Below the pieces are notes generated by a model. That model was not told the origin of the DNA and made no database searches. It saw only the letters and a list, made by a program, of their open reading frames with translations. This document shows, piece after piece, positions 31,972 to 40,249 of a stretch of 64,000 nucleotides of DNA; position 1 is the first letter of the stretch; each line of letters starts with the position of its first letter. This stretch comes from Rhodovibrionaceae bacterium. GTDB lineage: Bacteria; Pseudomonadota; Alphaproteobacteria; Kiloniellales; DSM-21159. The position numbers and the translations under genes are program-made. The stretch lies in the NCBI GenBank assembly GCA_028279885.1, contig JANQMX010000066.1, positions 44,495 to 108,494 on the forward strand, given 5' to 3'.

Positions 31972-32865
31972 CTATGCGGCGTCGGAGACTTCGAGAAGCT
32001 CCTGCAGGCGCGAAACGGTGGCTTGGGAAGGTTGCTTGAGCGGCGGAAGCACCGCGCCGACCGGAATGCCGCGCATCGCCAGCGCCGTCTTCAAGGGGCC
32101 CGGGTTGAGCTCCGAGAAAATCGCATCGATCAGCGGAAAGATCTCGGCGTGGCGCTGCAGCCCCGCCGCCGTCTCGCCCTTGCGGAACAACGCCAGGATC
32201 TCGGCCCAGACCTCGGGCATCAGGTTGGACGTCGCGAGCACGGCACCGGGCACCCCCAGCGCAGCATGGGCGGGGAAGAGGTTCTCCTCACCCGAGAGCA
32301 CGGCCATCTTGTCGCCCGCCATCTGCATCACGCGGATGAACTGGTCGAAATCCGGGTTGCAGTGCTTCATGCCGATGATGGTGCCGTCCTCCGCCAATCC
32401 GGCGATGGTCTCGGCGGTGAGCACCACGTTGGTCCGCCGGGGAATCTCGTAGAGCATGATGGGCAGCGGGACCGCATCGCGATAGGCGCGAAAATAGTCG
32501 CCGATCCCGTCCTGCGTGCCGATGGTGTAGAAGGGCGTCAGCAGCATGATGGCGTCGGCGCCCGCAGCCTGGGCGTCTTGCCCGGCGGCGACCGCCTCGC
32601 GAAAACCCGGCGCCAGCACCCCAGCCACCACGGGCACCCGCCCGGCCGCGGCATCGACCGTCGCTTGCACCATGCGCGCCCGCTCGCTCGCGGTCATGGC
32701 GGCGTACTCGCCGGTGCCGCCGTTGGGCACCAGGCCAGCCGTGCCGTTGACGACGCAATGCTCGACCAGCCGCTTGGCGGCAACGGTATCGACAGCGCCT
32801 TCCTGGTCGAAGGGCGTGACCAGCGCGGTGTAAATGCCGGTCAGGTCGTCTTTGGTCAGGGTCAT
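31972..32865 (-). CDS. DapA-family (dihydrodipicolinate synthase/NAL-type) lyase
   Basis: A 297-residue class I aldolase-family enzyme. GTGEYAAMTASERARM is the substrate-binding loop, MLYEIPRRTN holds the catalytic Tyr, and IGMKHCNPDF the Schiff-base Lys. In this family the reaction ranges from dihydrodipicolinate synthesis to retro-aldol cleavage or dehydration of sugar acids. The operon (TRAP import, two hydroxyacid dehydrogenases, FadR-type regulator) points to a catabolic 2-oxo-acid aldolase rather than lysine synthesis. Gaps to both neighbours are 25-36 bases. Confidence 0.87.
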   Translation of the reverse strand: MTLTKDDLTGIYTALVTPFDQEGAVDTVAAKRLVEHCVVNGTAGLVPNGGTGEYAAMTASERARMVQATVDAAAGRVPVVAGVLAPGFREAVAAGQDAQAAGADAIMLLTPFYTIGTQDGIGDYFRAYRDAVPLPIMLYEIPRRTNVVLTAETIAGLAEDGTIIGMKHCNPDFDQFIRVMQMAGDKMAVLSGEENLFPAHAALGVPGAVLATSNLMPEVWAEILALFRKGETAAGLQRHAEIFPLIDAIFSELNPGPLKTALAMRGIPVGAVLPPLKQPSQATVSRLQELLEVSDAA

Positions 32866-32890
32866 GGCTCTCTCCTTCAGATCAACGGTG

Positions 32891-33910
32891 TCAGATAGCG
32901 GATGCCGGGGCCTTGAGGCGCTCGGCGACCAGCGTGCGGTTGACGATGTGCTCCGGCAGCCCGCCGGCCAGCGCAGTCAGCACCTGGCGGACAATGAGCT
33001 GCGAGCAGCGGTCCTTGGCGTCCGCCGTGTCGCCGGCGAAATGCGGGCTGACGATCACGTTGGGCAGCTTCAGCAGCGGGTCATCGGGGGACGGCGGCTC
33101 GGGGTCGAAGACGTCGAGACCGGCACCTGCGATTCCCCCGCTTTCCAGCGCGGCGACCAGGGCCGCCTGGTCGACCACGGGCCCGCGGGAGGTGTTGACC
33201 AGATAGGCGCTGGGCTTCATGGCCGCGAGCAGTTCGGCAGAGACCAGACCAGTGGTGGTCGGCAGGTGCGGCAGATGCAGGCTGACCACGTCGGCAGCGG
33301 CGAAACCTTCGTGCAGGGAGGCGGGCTCCGCTCCCTCCCCCCGGATGACCTCGTCGGGCAGGGCCGGGTCGAAGGCCAGCACCCGCATGTTGAGGGCGAG
33401 GCGCAGGCGACGCGCCGTCTCACGTCCCGCCCGGCCGAAGCCGACCACGAAGACGCTCTTGCCGTTGAGCTCGATAGGCAGATGCCGGTCGCGATGCTGG
33501 AAGTCGCCGGCGCGCACGGCCTTGTCCGCCTCCACCAAGTGGCGGCTGAGCGCCAGGATCAGCAACACCGCATGCTCGGCGACAGAGACGGCGTTTGCCG
33601 TCGGCGCGTTGAGCACCAGCACGCCGTGCTCGCTGGCCGCCGCAACGTCGATGTTGTCGACGCCGACGCCGTGCTGGCCGACCACCCTGAGGCCGACCGC
33701 AGCCTCGAGCACCCGGCGGGTGATCTTCTCCACCCGCGTGATCACGGCGTCGTGCCGGCCGGTCGAAAGATGTTCGATCAGCATCTCCTCCCGCCCGTCC
33801 GGGGCGAAGGCGACGTCCGCTTCCGCCTTGAGGAGCTCGACGCCGAGCGGTCGGATGGTCGGTTCGATCAGAAGCACGCGCGGCATTGCAGGGGAGTTTT
33901 CCTTGATCAT
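32891..33910 (-). CDS. D-2-hydroxyacid dehydrogenase
   Basis: A 339-residue NAD(P)-dependent dehydrogenase of the SerA/PdxB-like family. It has the coenzyme-binding motif VFVVGFGRAGRETARRL (G-x-G-x-x-G), a catalytic Arg in VNTSRGPVVD, a Glu in the FDPEPP region and a His in VSPHFAGDT. It interconverts a D-2-hydroxyacid and the 2-oxoacid. The start at 33910 (MIKENSPAMPRV) overlaps the dctM stop by 4 bases; a second Met at 33886 is possible. The 100-codon upstream extension of the frame is in dctM and is not coding. Confidence 0.9.
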   Translation of the reverse strand: MIKENSPAMPRVLLIEPTIRPLGVELLKAEADVAFAPDGREEMLIEHLSTGRHDAVITRVEKITRRVLEAAVGLRVVGQHGVGVDNIDVAAASEHGVLVLNAPTANAVSVAEHAVLLILALSRHLVEADKAVRAGDFQHRDRHLPIELNGKSVFVVGFGRAGRETARRLRLALNMRVLAFDPALPDEVIRGEGAEPASLHEGFAAADVVSLHLPHLPTTTGLVSAELLAAMKPSAYLVNTSRGPVVDQAALVAALESGGIAGAGLDVFDPEPPSPDDPLLKLPNVIVSPHFAGDTADAKDRCSQLIVRQVLTALAGGLPEHIVNRTLVAERLKAPASAI

Positions 33911-35214
33911 TCGATGAAGCCGAAGAGGCGCGGCAGGGTGAGCGACAGCGCCGGCACCAGGGTCACCAGCACGAGGACCGTCAGGCTGGAGAGCAGGAAG
34001 GGCCAGGTCTGCCGCACAAGGGCGCCAAGTGTGACGCCGCCGACGGCGGAGCCGAGATAGAGCGCCAATCCGTAGGGCGGCGTGATCAGGCTGATCATCA
34101 CGTTGACCACCATGATGATGCCGAACTGCACCGGGTGGACGCCGAGCTCGGCAACGATAGGGGTGAACAGCGGTGCGAAGAGCAGCAGTTGCACCGAGTC
34201 CGAGATCCACAGGCCGTTGAATAGGAAGAAGAGGTTGAGCAGAAGCAGCACCACCAGCACCGAGACATCGATGTGCGTGATGAAGTCGCTCAGCAGGCTC
34301 GGCACCCGCTCGGCCGCGAAGATCCAGGAGATGATGCTGGCGAAGCCGATGATCAGATAGACCGCGGCGGTGGTGCGGGCCGAGCGGTCAAGCACTTGCC
34401 AAAGCTGCTTCAGCGACAGGTTGCGGTAGACCAGGAAGCCGATCAGCACGGCATAGGCGACGGCGACGGCCGCTGCCTCGGTGGCAGTGAAGACCCCAAA
34501 AACGATGCCGCCCAGAATGATCGCCGGCATGAAGAGGGCCCAGAAGGCCTCCAGCACGATGCGGGTGGCCAGGGCGGCGGTCAGCCCCTCGATGGGCCGG
34601 CGGCTAAAGCCGTGGCGCCGCACCATGATCGCGACCACCAGGAAGAGCCCGAGGCCGATCATGATCCCGGGCACGATGCCGGCCAGGAACAGCGCCCCGA
34701 TGGAGGTGTTGGTCAGGCTGGCGAAGATGATGAGCGGGATGCTCGGCGGGATGACGGGCCCTTGGATAGCGGAGCTGACGGTGAGCGCGGTGGCGAAGTC
34801 GGCGCGGTAGCCGTCCTGCTTCATCATGCGCACCTCAACCGGGCCGAGGGCGGAGATGTCGGCCAGGGCAGAGCCGGACACGCCGCCGAACAGCATGGAG
34901 GCCATGATGTTCATGTAGGCGAGGCCGCCACGGAAGCGCCCGACCAGAAGGCGCGAGAACTGCAGCAGCCGGTCGGTCATGCCGATCTGCGCCATCACCT
35001 CGCCGGCCACCACGAAGAGCGGAATGGATAGCCAGATGAAGACATCCATGCCGGTGAAAAACTTGTGGGCGTAGACCGAGACGGCTGGCCACATGCCAGG
35101 CTCGACCACGAAGTAAGTTAGGGCCGCCGCCCCGATGGCGAAGATCACCGGGCTGCCGAAGATCAGCAGGACGAAGAGCGTGCCGATGCAGATCAGCAGC
35201 GAGTAGTCGGTCAT
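33907..35214 (-). CDS. dctM: TRAP large permease (DctM)
   Basis: A 435-residue DctM with the standard set of membrane segments. GVSGSALADISALGPVEVRMM, SSAIQGPVIPPSIPLIIFA and FGVFTATEAAAVAVAYA are family landmarks. It overlaps dctQ by 4 bases upstream and the dehydrogenase gene by 4 bases downstream, so these genes are translationally coupled. It is part of the third TRAP system in the window. Confidence 0.93.
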   Translation of the reverse strand: MTDYSLLICIGTLFVLLIFGSPVIFAIGAAALTYFVVEPGMWPAVSVYAHKFFTGMDVFIWLSIPLFVVAGEVMAQIGMTDRLLQFSRLLVGRFRGGLAYMNIMASMLFGGVSGSALADISALGPVEVRMMKQDGYRADFATALTVSSAIQGPVIPPSIPLIIFASLTNTSIGALFLAGIVPGIMIGLGLFLVVAIMVRRHGFSRRPIEGLTAALATRIVLEAFWALFMPAIILGGIVFGVFTATEAAAVAVAYAVLIGFLVYRNLSLKQLWQVLDRSARTTAAVYLIIGFASIISWIFAAERVPSLLSDFITHIDVSVLVVLLLLNLFFLFNGLWISDSVQLLLFAPLFTPIVAELGVHPVQFGIIMVVNVMISLITPPYGLALYLGSAVGGVTLGALVRQTWPFLLSSLTVLVLVTLVPALSLTLPRLFGFIE

Positions 35215-35705
35215 CGCGCCGCGCCCCTCGCCAAGACGCGGGACACATCTCGGACCACCAGGAAGACCATCTGGAAGAGCATGAGCCCGGCACCCAGCGG
35301 TACGGCGAGATAGGGCCAGAACCAGGAGATCTGCGTTGCTGCCGTGGTGCGGGGCCAGGCCGTGACGGCCTGCTTCCAGCCTTCCACCATCAGCACCGCC
35401 AAGACGGCGAACAGCAGGACGCGGTAGAGGACGTTGCGCGCTACGATCACACGGCGCGGCCAGAAGCGGTCGAAGAAGTCGACCGCGATCAGCTGCTCGT
35501 CGCGCACCAGGACACTGCCGACCAGCATGACCACCCAGATCATGGCATAGCGCGAGGCCTCTTCCGGCCAGGGCAGCGCGGCGTTGAAGCCGAAGCGCAG
35601 CACCACCTGCAGAAAGAGGATGCAGACGACGAACAGCAGCAGCAGCTTGGCCAGCGTACCGGCGGCCTGGGCCAACGCGGTGCTGACGCGCTCAAGCGCC
35701 TTCAT
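35211..35705 (-). CDS. dctQ: TRAP small permease (DctQ)
   Basis: A 164-residue small TRAP subunit with four membrane segments. The signature region is PWPEEASRYAMIWVVMLVGS followed by VRDEQLIAVDFFDR. The gap to the dctP gene is about 100 bases, and GC-rich inverted sequence occurs in it. Confidence 0.9.
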   Translation of the reverse strand: MKALERVSTALAQAAGTLAKLLLLFVVCILFLQVVLRFGFNAALPWPEEASRYAMIWVVMLVGSVLVRDEQLIAVDFFDRFWPRRVIVARNVLYRVLLFAVLAVLMVEGWKQAVTAWPRTTAATQISWFWPYLAVPLGAGLMLFQMVFLVVRDVSRVLARGAAR

Positions 35706-35804
35706 GGCTGGGTCTCATGGCGATAGGCGGGAAAGGCCGTGGAGCAATGCGCGAGCGTGTCCGGGCAGGAGCGCAAGCGCTCCGCCCGAACGCCGCGGCA
35801 GCTG

Positions 35805-36875
35805 TCAGCGTTGCGCCTCGTCGATGGCGGCCAGCAGCTTGTCTATCCAGGCCGGATCCACCTTCTGCTTCATGATCTCGAGGATCGGCGCACGGGTGGC
35901 ATCGACGAAGGTCTGCATCTCGGCCGGCGAAGGCTGATAGATCTCGGTGTCTGCCTTGCGGATGGTCGCCAGGTCCTGCGACTCCTTGGCCTTGATGATG
36001 CCGAGCATGGCGAAGGCTGCATCGTCCGCCGCTTTCTGAAAGACCGCGCGGTCCTCCTCTGAGAGGCCCTGGTAGAAGTCCTCGTTCATGGCGATGAGCG
36101 GCATGTTCAGCAGGTGATTGTCCAGGGTGTAGTACTTCTGGACCTCATGCAGGTTGGCCAGCAGCATGGTGTAGGGCGCGTTTTCCTGCCCGTCGACGAC
36201 ACCGGTCTGCAGGGCGTTGTAGAGCTCGGCCCAGGCGATCGGCGTGGCGGAGGCGCCCAACGCTTCGACCATCTCCACGTGAATGGGGATGTTCTGCACT
36301 CGGATCTTCATGCCCTGCATGTCCTCGGCGGTCCTGATTGGCCGCTCGTTGTTCGAGAAGTTGCGGAAGGCAGAGGGCAGGTAGCTCAGGATACGCAGGT
36401 TGCTTTTCTCGGCCACCGAGTCCGCAAGAGCCTTGCCGAAAGCACCGCTCATCACCTCTCGTCCCACAGCGGTAGAGGGAAAGGTATAGGGCATCTCCAG
36501 CACCTGGACGTTCGGATCGAAGCTGGAGAGATGGCCGGCGCTGATGCCACCGACGATATGCACCACGCCGCGGGAGGTCTGCTCCATCATGGACTCGAGA
36601 TCGCCGAGCTGCTTGTTGGGAAAGACCTGAATCTCGTAGCGGCCGTCGGTGCCGGCGGAAACGGCCTGGGAGAAGACCTCCGTATAGGCCCAATAGGGAT
36701 GATCGAGCAGGTCGCCCTCACCCTCCGAGTGGGCGAACTTGACCACCGTCTGGGCCGAGACAGCCTGAGCGCCAGCGAAGCAAAGAGCCGCGGCCGCCGC
36801 GGCGGCAATCGTCGCGGCCCGGACCCCATGGCCCGGCCAGCGGCCTTTACGGAATAGTGATTCTGACGTTCTCAT
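35805..36875 (-). CDS. dctP: TRAP solute-binding protein (DctP)
   Basis: A 356-residue periplasmic receptor. It has a long signal region (about 1-42, ending AVSAQT) and then the DctP fold: KQLGDLESMMEQTSRGVV, the ligand-binding Arg in GMKIRVQNIPIH, and AELYNALQTGVVDGQENAP. These are the landmarks of DctP-type C4-dicarboxylate or sugar-acid receptors. It is the first structural gene after the FadR-type GntR gene (gap about 22 bases). The ligand is probably an acid fed to the downstream dehydrogenases and aldolase. Confidence 0.9.
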   Translation of the reverse strand: MRTSESLFRKGRWPGHGVRAATIAAAAAAALCFAGAQAVSAQTVVKFAHSEGEGDLLDHPYWAYTEVFSQAVSAGTDGRYEIQVFPNKQLGDLESMMEQTSRGVVHIVGGISAGHLSSFDPNVQVLEMPYTFPSTAVGREVMSGAFGKALADSVAEKSNLRILSYLPSAFRNFSNNERPIRTAEDMQGMKIRVQNIPIHVEMVEALGASATPIAWAELYNALQTGVVDGQENAPYTMLLANLHEVQKYYTLDNHLLNMPLIAMNEDFYQGLSEEDRAVFQKAADDAAFAMLGIIKAKESQDLATIRKADTEIYQPSPAEMQTFVDATRAPILEIMKQKVDPAWIDKLLAAIDEAQR

Positions 36876-36897
36876 TGTTCGTTCTCCCTGTTGTGTT

Positions 36898-37698
36898 TCA
36901 CCAGTCTTCGTATTGCTTCTTCGCCAACTGGTCGGGCGAGAGCGCGCCTGGCAGGCTCTTCTCGACGCGCGGCTCGAGCTCCGTTGCGATGGAGATGTCG
37001 CCCGCCAGGTTTTCGTTCAGGTACTCGGCCAGCTGGTGGCGGTCGTGCAGCGCATGCTGGCGCGCGATCTGCTCGGCCAGCTCCGGTTCCCGCTGCTCGA
37101 TAGCGAGAATGAGGTTCCGGTGATCGGACTGCGTTTCCTGGATCTTCTCGGCGATGCTGCGTCCGGGCGTCGAGGCATAAGAGTAGGGAATCGCCATCAT
37201 GCGCTGGCCGCGCAGCAGCAGTTGCTCATAGGCCTCTGTCAGGTAGGCGTTACGGCCGGCCTTGGCGACGGCGACGTGAAAGACGGTATTGGCCGTGCCC
37301 AGCACCATGGGATGGGGATCCGTGTCCGCGGCCTGGTCGAAAACGGCCTGCGCCTGCTTGATGTTCTGCAGATCCTTTTCCGTGCGGCGCTTGGCAGCCA
37401 AGCTGCTGGCGGCACGTTGCAGAAGGTCCAGGGATTCCATGAAGCGTGGAAAGTCGCTGATGATCAGCGCCGTGACCCGGGCCCGGCGGTTGCGCCCGAT
37501 GTCGACCAGCCCCTCCTTGGAAAGATGGATCAGCGCTTCGCGGATGGGCGTGCGGGAGACCTCGTAGCGCTGCGCCAAGCCCTCTTCGTCGATGTCCTCG
37601 CCCGGCTTCAAGGCGAGCGACAGGACGTCGTGCTTCAAGGCCTGATAGATATGGACCTTGCGCGGCTGTTGCTTTTGCTCCGGAGCTTTGTCCCCCAC
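36898..37698 (-). CDS. FadR-type GntR-family regulator
   Basis: About 266 residues. The N-terminal winged helix (about 10-75; LAQRYEVSRTPIREALIHL is the recognition segment) is followed by an all-helical FCD ligand domain with Asp and His residues for metal or ligand binding. The GTG at 37698 (VGDKAPEQ) is chosen because AGAAAGG lies about 10 bases before it; the longer frame to 37812 starts with non-conserved residues over the promoter. It heads the TRAP/dehydrogenase operon on the same strand and probably represses it, releasing on substrate. Confidence 0.87.
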   Translation of the reverse strand: MGDKAPEQKQQPRKVHIYQALKHDVLSLALKPGEDIDEEGLAQRYEVSRTPIREALIHLSKEGLVDIGRNRRARVTALIISDFPRFMESLDLLQRAASSLAAKRRTEKDLQNIKQAQAVFDQAADTDPHPMVLGTANTVFHVAVAKAGRNAYLTEAYEQLLLRGQRMMAIPYSYASTPGRSIAEKIQETQSDHRNLILAIEQREPELAEQIARQHALHDRHQLAEYLNENLAGDISIATELEPRVEKSLPGALSPDQLAKKQYEDW

Positions 37699-37720
37699 CC
37701 GGCGTGCCTTTCTTGTTTTG

Positions 37721-37760
37721 TACAATTTCAGTATACGATAAAAAATACCGATAATATACA
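37721..37760. promoter_or_regulatory. AT-rich promoter/operator region of the GntR gene
   Basis: This AT-rich stretch directly before the gntR start contains the palindrome GTATAC at 37731-37736 and a second TATAC-like element near 37754-37759, about two turns apart. FadR-type regulators bind GTATAC-like palindromes, so autoregulation is plausible. Positional inference. Confidence 0.45.
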
Positions 37761-37997
37761 GAAACTCGACCGTCAAGCATGGCGCATGATCTGCCTTGCC
37801 GGACGCCCACACGCGTTCGGCAAATGCCCCTCAGAGTATCGAAGGCGAGTTTCAACGAGCCCTGTCACCCTGAAAGGCGACTTACGTCCCGCGGCGCAAG
37901 CATGAAACGGTGACTTGGGCAGTCGTCGTGGCTACCCTGCCGCGCTAAGACGTGAAGACCTTCACAGCGTCAACGGCGGAAAGACCTGTCCATTTCC

Positions 37998-38711
37998 ATG
38001 CGCAAACCGGGGAAGATTCTTTGGCGCGAAATTGAAGAGGTCTTGAGCGAGGACATCGCCAATGGCGTCTACAAGGCCGGCGACCGCTTGCCCAAGGAAG
38101 CCGAGCTGGCCGTTCGTTTCGGCGTTAACCGGCACACCATTCGCCAAGCGCTTGCCGCTCTGAGAGATCGCGGCGCGATCACCATCGAGCAGGGGCGAGG
38201 CATGTTCGTCAAAGTCCCCAAGCTCGCCTACCCGGTCAGCGAGCGCACCCGCTTCACCGAGAACATCGCGAAGCTGGACCTCAAGGTGCGGGGCAAGCTG
38301 CTACGCCAATGGGAGGAACAGGCCAGTCCGCAGATCGCAGAGGATTTGGCCATTGCCCCTGGCACGCTGTGCGTGGCGTTCGATGATCTGCGGGACATCG
38401 ACGGTGAGGTCGTCACCTTGACCACACGCTATTTCCCCGCTGCGCGCTTTGCCGGCATCGCTGATGCCTTCGATCGCTTGGGCTCCGTTACGGCGGCACT
38501 TAAGGCTCTGGGTATAGACGACTACACACGGCGCTGGACGCGGGTTCACGCCCGTGGCGCGACCTTGGAGGAAGCGGCCGCGCTGCGACTACCAAGCGAC
38601 TTCGCCGTCCTGGTGGTGGACACGGTCAATGTGGACAGCGACGGCGTTCCCATCGAGCGCGGCAGCAACCGGTCGCCCGGCGGTCGATTCGAGCTGGTCT
38701 TCGAAACATAA
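37998..38711 (+). CDS. phnF: PhnF/HutC-type GntR regulator
   Basis: A 237-residue GntR regulator of the HutC/PhnF type. The N-terminal winged helix (about 8-72; EAELAVRFGVNRHTIRQAL is the recognition segment and QGRGMFV the wing) is followed by a UTRA ligand domain (about 90-235) ending GVPIERGSNRSPGGRFELVFET. PhnF-like proteins sense phosphate-containing ligands or phosphate state. It precedes an Ugp-like importer and a phosphodiesterase on the same strand, so it most likely controls uptake and hydrolysis of a phosphorus-containing metabolite. The symbol reflects similarity, not proof. Confidence 0.75.
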   Translation: MRKPGKILWREIEEVLSEDIANGVYKAGDRLPKEAELAVRFGVNRHTIRQALAALRDRGAITIEQGRGMFVKVPKLAYPVSERTRFTENIAKLDLKVRGKLLRQWEEQASPQIAEDLAIAPGTLCVAFDDLRDIDGEVVTLTTRYFPAARFAGIADAFDRLGSVTAALKALGIDDYTRRWTRVHARGATLEEAAALRLPSDFAVLVVDTVNVDSDGVPIERGSNRSPGGRFELVFET

Positions 38712-38717
38712 AAAAGA

Positions 38718-38735
38718 AGATCTATTGATCTAGAT
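38718..38735. promoter_or_regulatory. candidate HutC-type operator upstream of the ABC importer
   Basis: The palindrome ATCTAGAT at 38728-38735 overlaps AGATC/GATCT at 38718-38731. HutC-type GntR regulators recognise palindromes with a TCTAGA or TATAGA core. It lies between the regulator stop and the binding-protein gene, so it is a reasonable PhnF-like site. Based on resemblance only. Confidence 0.4.
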
Positions 38736-38873
38736 GCAATGAGCTTGTCATGAAAGCCGCCTAGCTTAGCCACGCGGTAGGGCGGAGCGCGGCTCCCTTC
38801 TCTCCTTGAGCGGAAGGGCTAGCAGCAGAGCACTCCTCCCCGGCCGCGCGGGCTTGGCCAGACGGAGGCATCA

Positions 38874-40181
38874 ATGCGCATTTCCATCACTCGACGTACA
38901 GCGGTCGCTGCGCTGACGGCGCTCAGCCTGGGCGCGGCAGTCTCGCTGCCGGCAACCGCCGAGGCAGAACCGGTAGAGCTTATCGTTCAGTATTCCCAGC
39001 CGCAGATCTTCGACGGGGTTTTCGAAGCCTTGAAGCAGGAGTTCGAGGCGCAGAATCCGGACGTCACCGTGACGTTCCGCGGTGCCCAGAAGAACTACGG
39101 GGACAACGTTCAAGCGCTTCTGCGCGATGCTGTCGTCGGCGACATGCCGCACGTCAACTATCTCGGCCTGTCCTTTGTGCCCACCGTGGCCGACCGCAAC
39201 CTGGCGGTCGATCTGGCGCCCCTGATGGAGCGGGACGGTGAAACCTTCGAAGAGAACGGCTGGTCCGACTCCTTGCAGAGCGTGGGCCGCTTCGAGGGCC
39301 GCCAACTCGCGCTGCCTTTCGCGATTTCCATGTCGCTGACCTACTACAACGCCGATCTGGTGCGTCAGGTTGGAGGCGACCCCGACAACATGCCGACCGA
39401 CTGGGACGGCATCATTGAGCTCGCCGGCAAGATCGACGCTCTGGGGCCGGACTATGCAGGGATGTACCTGCCCTACGCAGCCAGCTGGTACGGTGCCTGG
39501 TACTTCCAGGGCGCTTTGTTCAGCAACGGCGGCGAGATGATGCAGCCCGGTGCAGGCAAGGTCGCGTTGACCGACGATCCGGCCTGGCAGACGGCGATGG
39601 GTCTCTACGACCGGATGAGCGAGGAGGGCGGCATGATGGCCGTGGGCGATCAGGCGCAACGGCAGCAGTTCATCGCCGGCCGGATGGGCTTCGTTATCGA
39701 CTCCATCTCGCGACTGTTCAACTTCGAGCAATCCATCGGCGACCGCTTCGAGCTACGCACCAGCAATCATCCCATGGGCGTCGCAAGCGGCCGTCTTCCC
39801 ACCGGCGGCAACGTGGCGATGATCACGACGGCGGCCGAGCAGGACCCGGCGGTGCTCGATGCGGCCTGGCGCTGGGTGAAGTTCTCGACCGGCCCCGTTG
39901 GCACGACGGAGGTCATCAAGCTGGTCGGCTATACACCGGTCAACACGCTGGCCTTGGAGGATCCGAAGCTGCTGAAGGGCTACTTCGATACGCGCCCCAA
40001 CCACAAGACAGCGGTCGAGCAGATCTCCTTGGTGCGGGGCTGGTTTCAGTTCCCCGGCGAGAACAGCTTGAAGATCGACACCGTGATCGGTGAGCACCTC
40101 GAAAGCGTCGTTGATAACTCGCTGACGCCCGAGGAAGCCCTGGCCTCCTTGGAAGAAGAGATCAATCGCCTGCTTCCCTGA
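38874..40181 (+). CDS. ABC solute-binding protein (family 1, UgpB-like)
   Basis: A 435-residue periplasmic binding protein with a Sec signal (about 1-31, ending AEAEP) and the family 1 extracellular solute-binding fold, with ALKQEFEAQNPDVTVTF and FAISMSLTYYNADLVRQ as landmarks. It is the receptor for the downstream ATPase and two permeases. The neighbourhood (PhnF-like regulator and metallophosphoesterase) suggests glycerol-3-phosphate or glycerophosphodiester-like ligands, but sugars cannot be excluded. GACGGAGGCATCA precedes the ATG with a GGAG ribosome site. Confidence 0.88.
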   Translation: MRISITRRTAVAALTALSLGAAVSLPATAEAEPVELIVQYSQPQIFDGVFEALKQEFEAQNPDVTVTFRGAQKNYGDNVQALLRDAVVGDMPHVNYLGLSFVPTVADRNLAVDLAPLMERDGETFEENGWSDSLQSVGRFEGRQLALPFAISMSLTYYNADLVRQVGGDPDNMPTDWDGIIELAGKIDALGPDYAGMYLPYAASWYGAWYFQGALFSNGGEMMQPGAGKVALTDDPAWQTAMGLYDRMSEEGGMMAVGDQAQRQQFIAGRMGFVIDSISRLFNFEQSIGDRFELRTSNHPMGVASGRLPTGGNVAMITTAAEQDPAVLDAAWRWVKFSTGPVGTTEVIKLVGYTPVNTLALEDPKLLKGYFDTRPNHKTAVEQISLVRGWFQFPGENSLKIDTVIGEHLESVVDNSLTPEEALASLEEEINRLLP

Positions 40182-40249
40182 CCGGCAACAGGCTACTTAG
40201 AGACGGGTCCGGCCGCTTCGTGCGGCTGGACCTCTTTGCGGGTTGTGTC

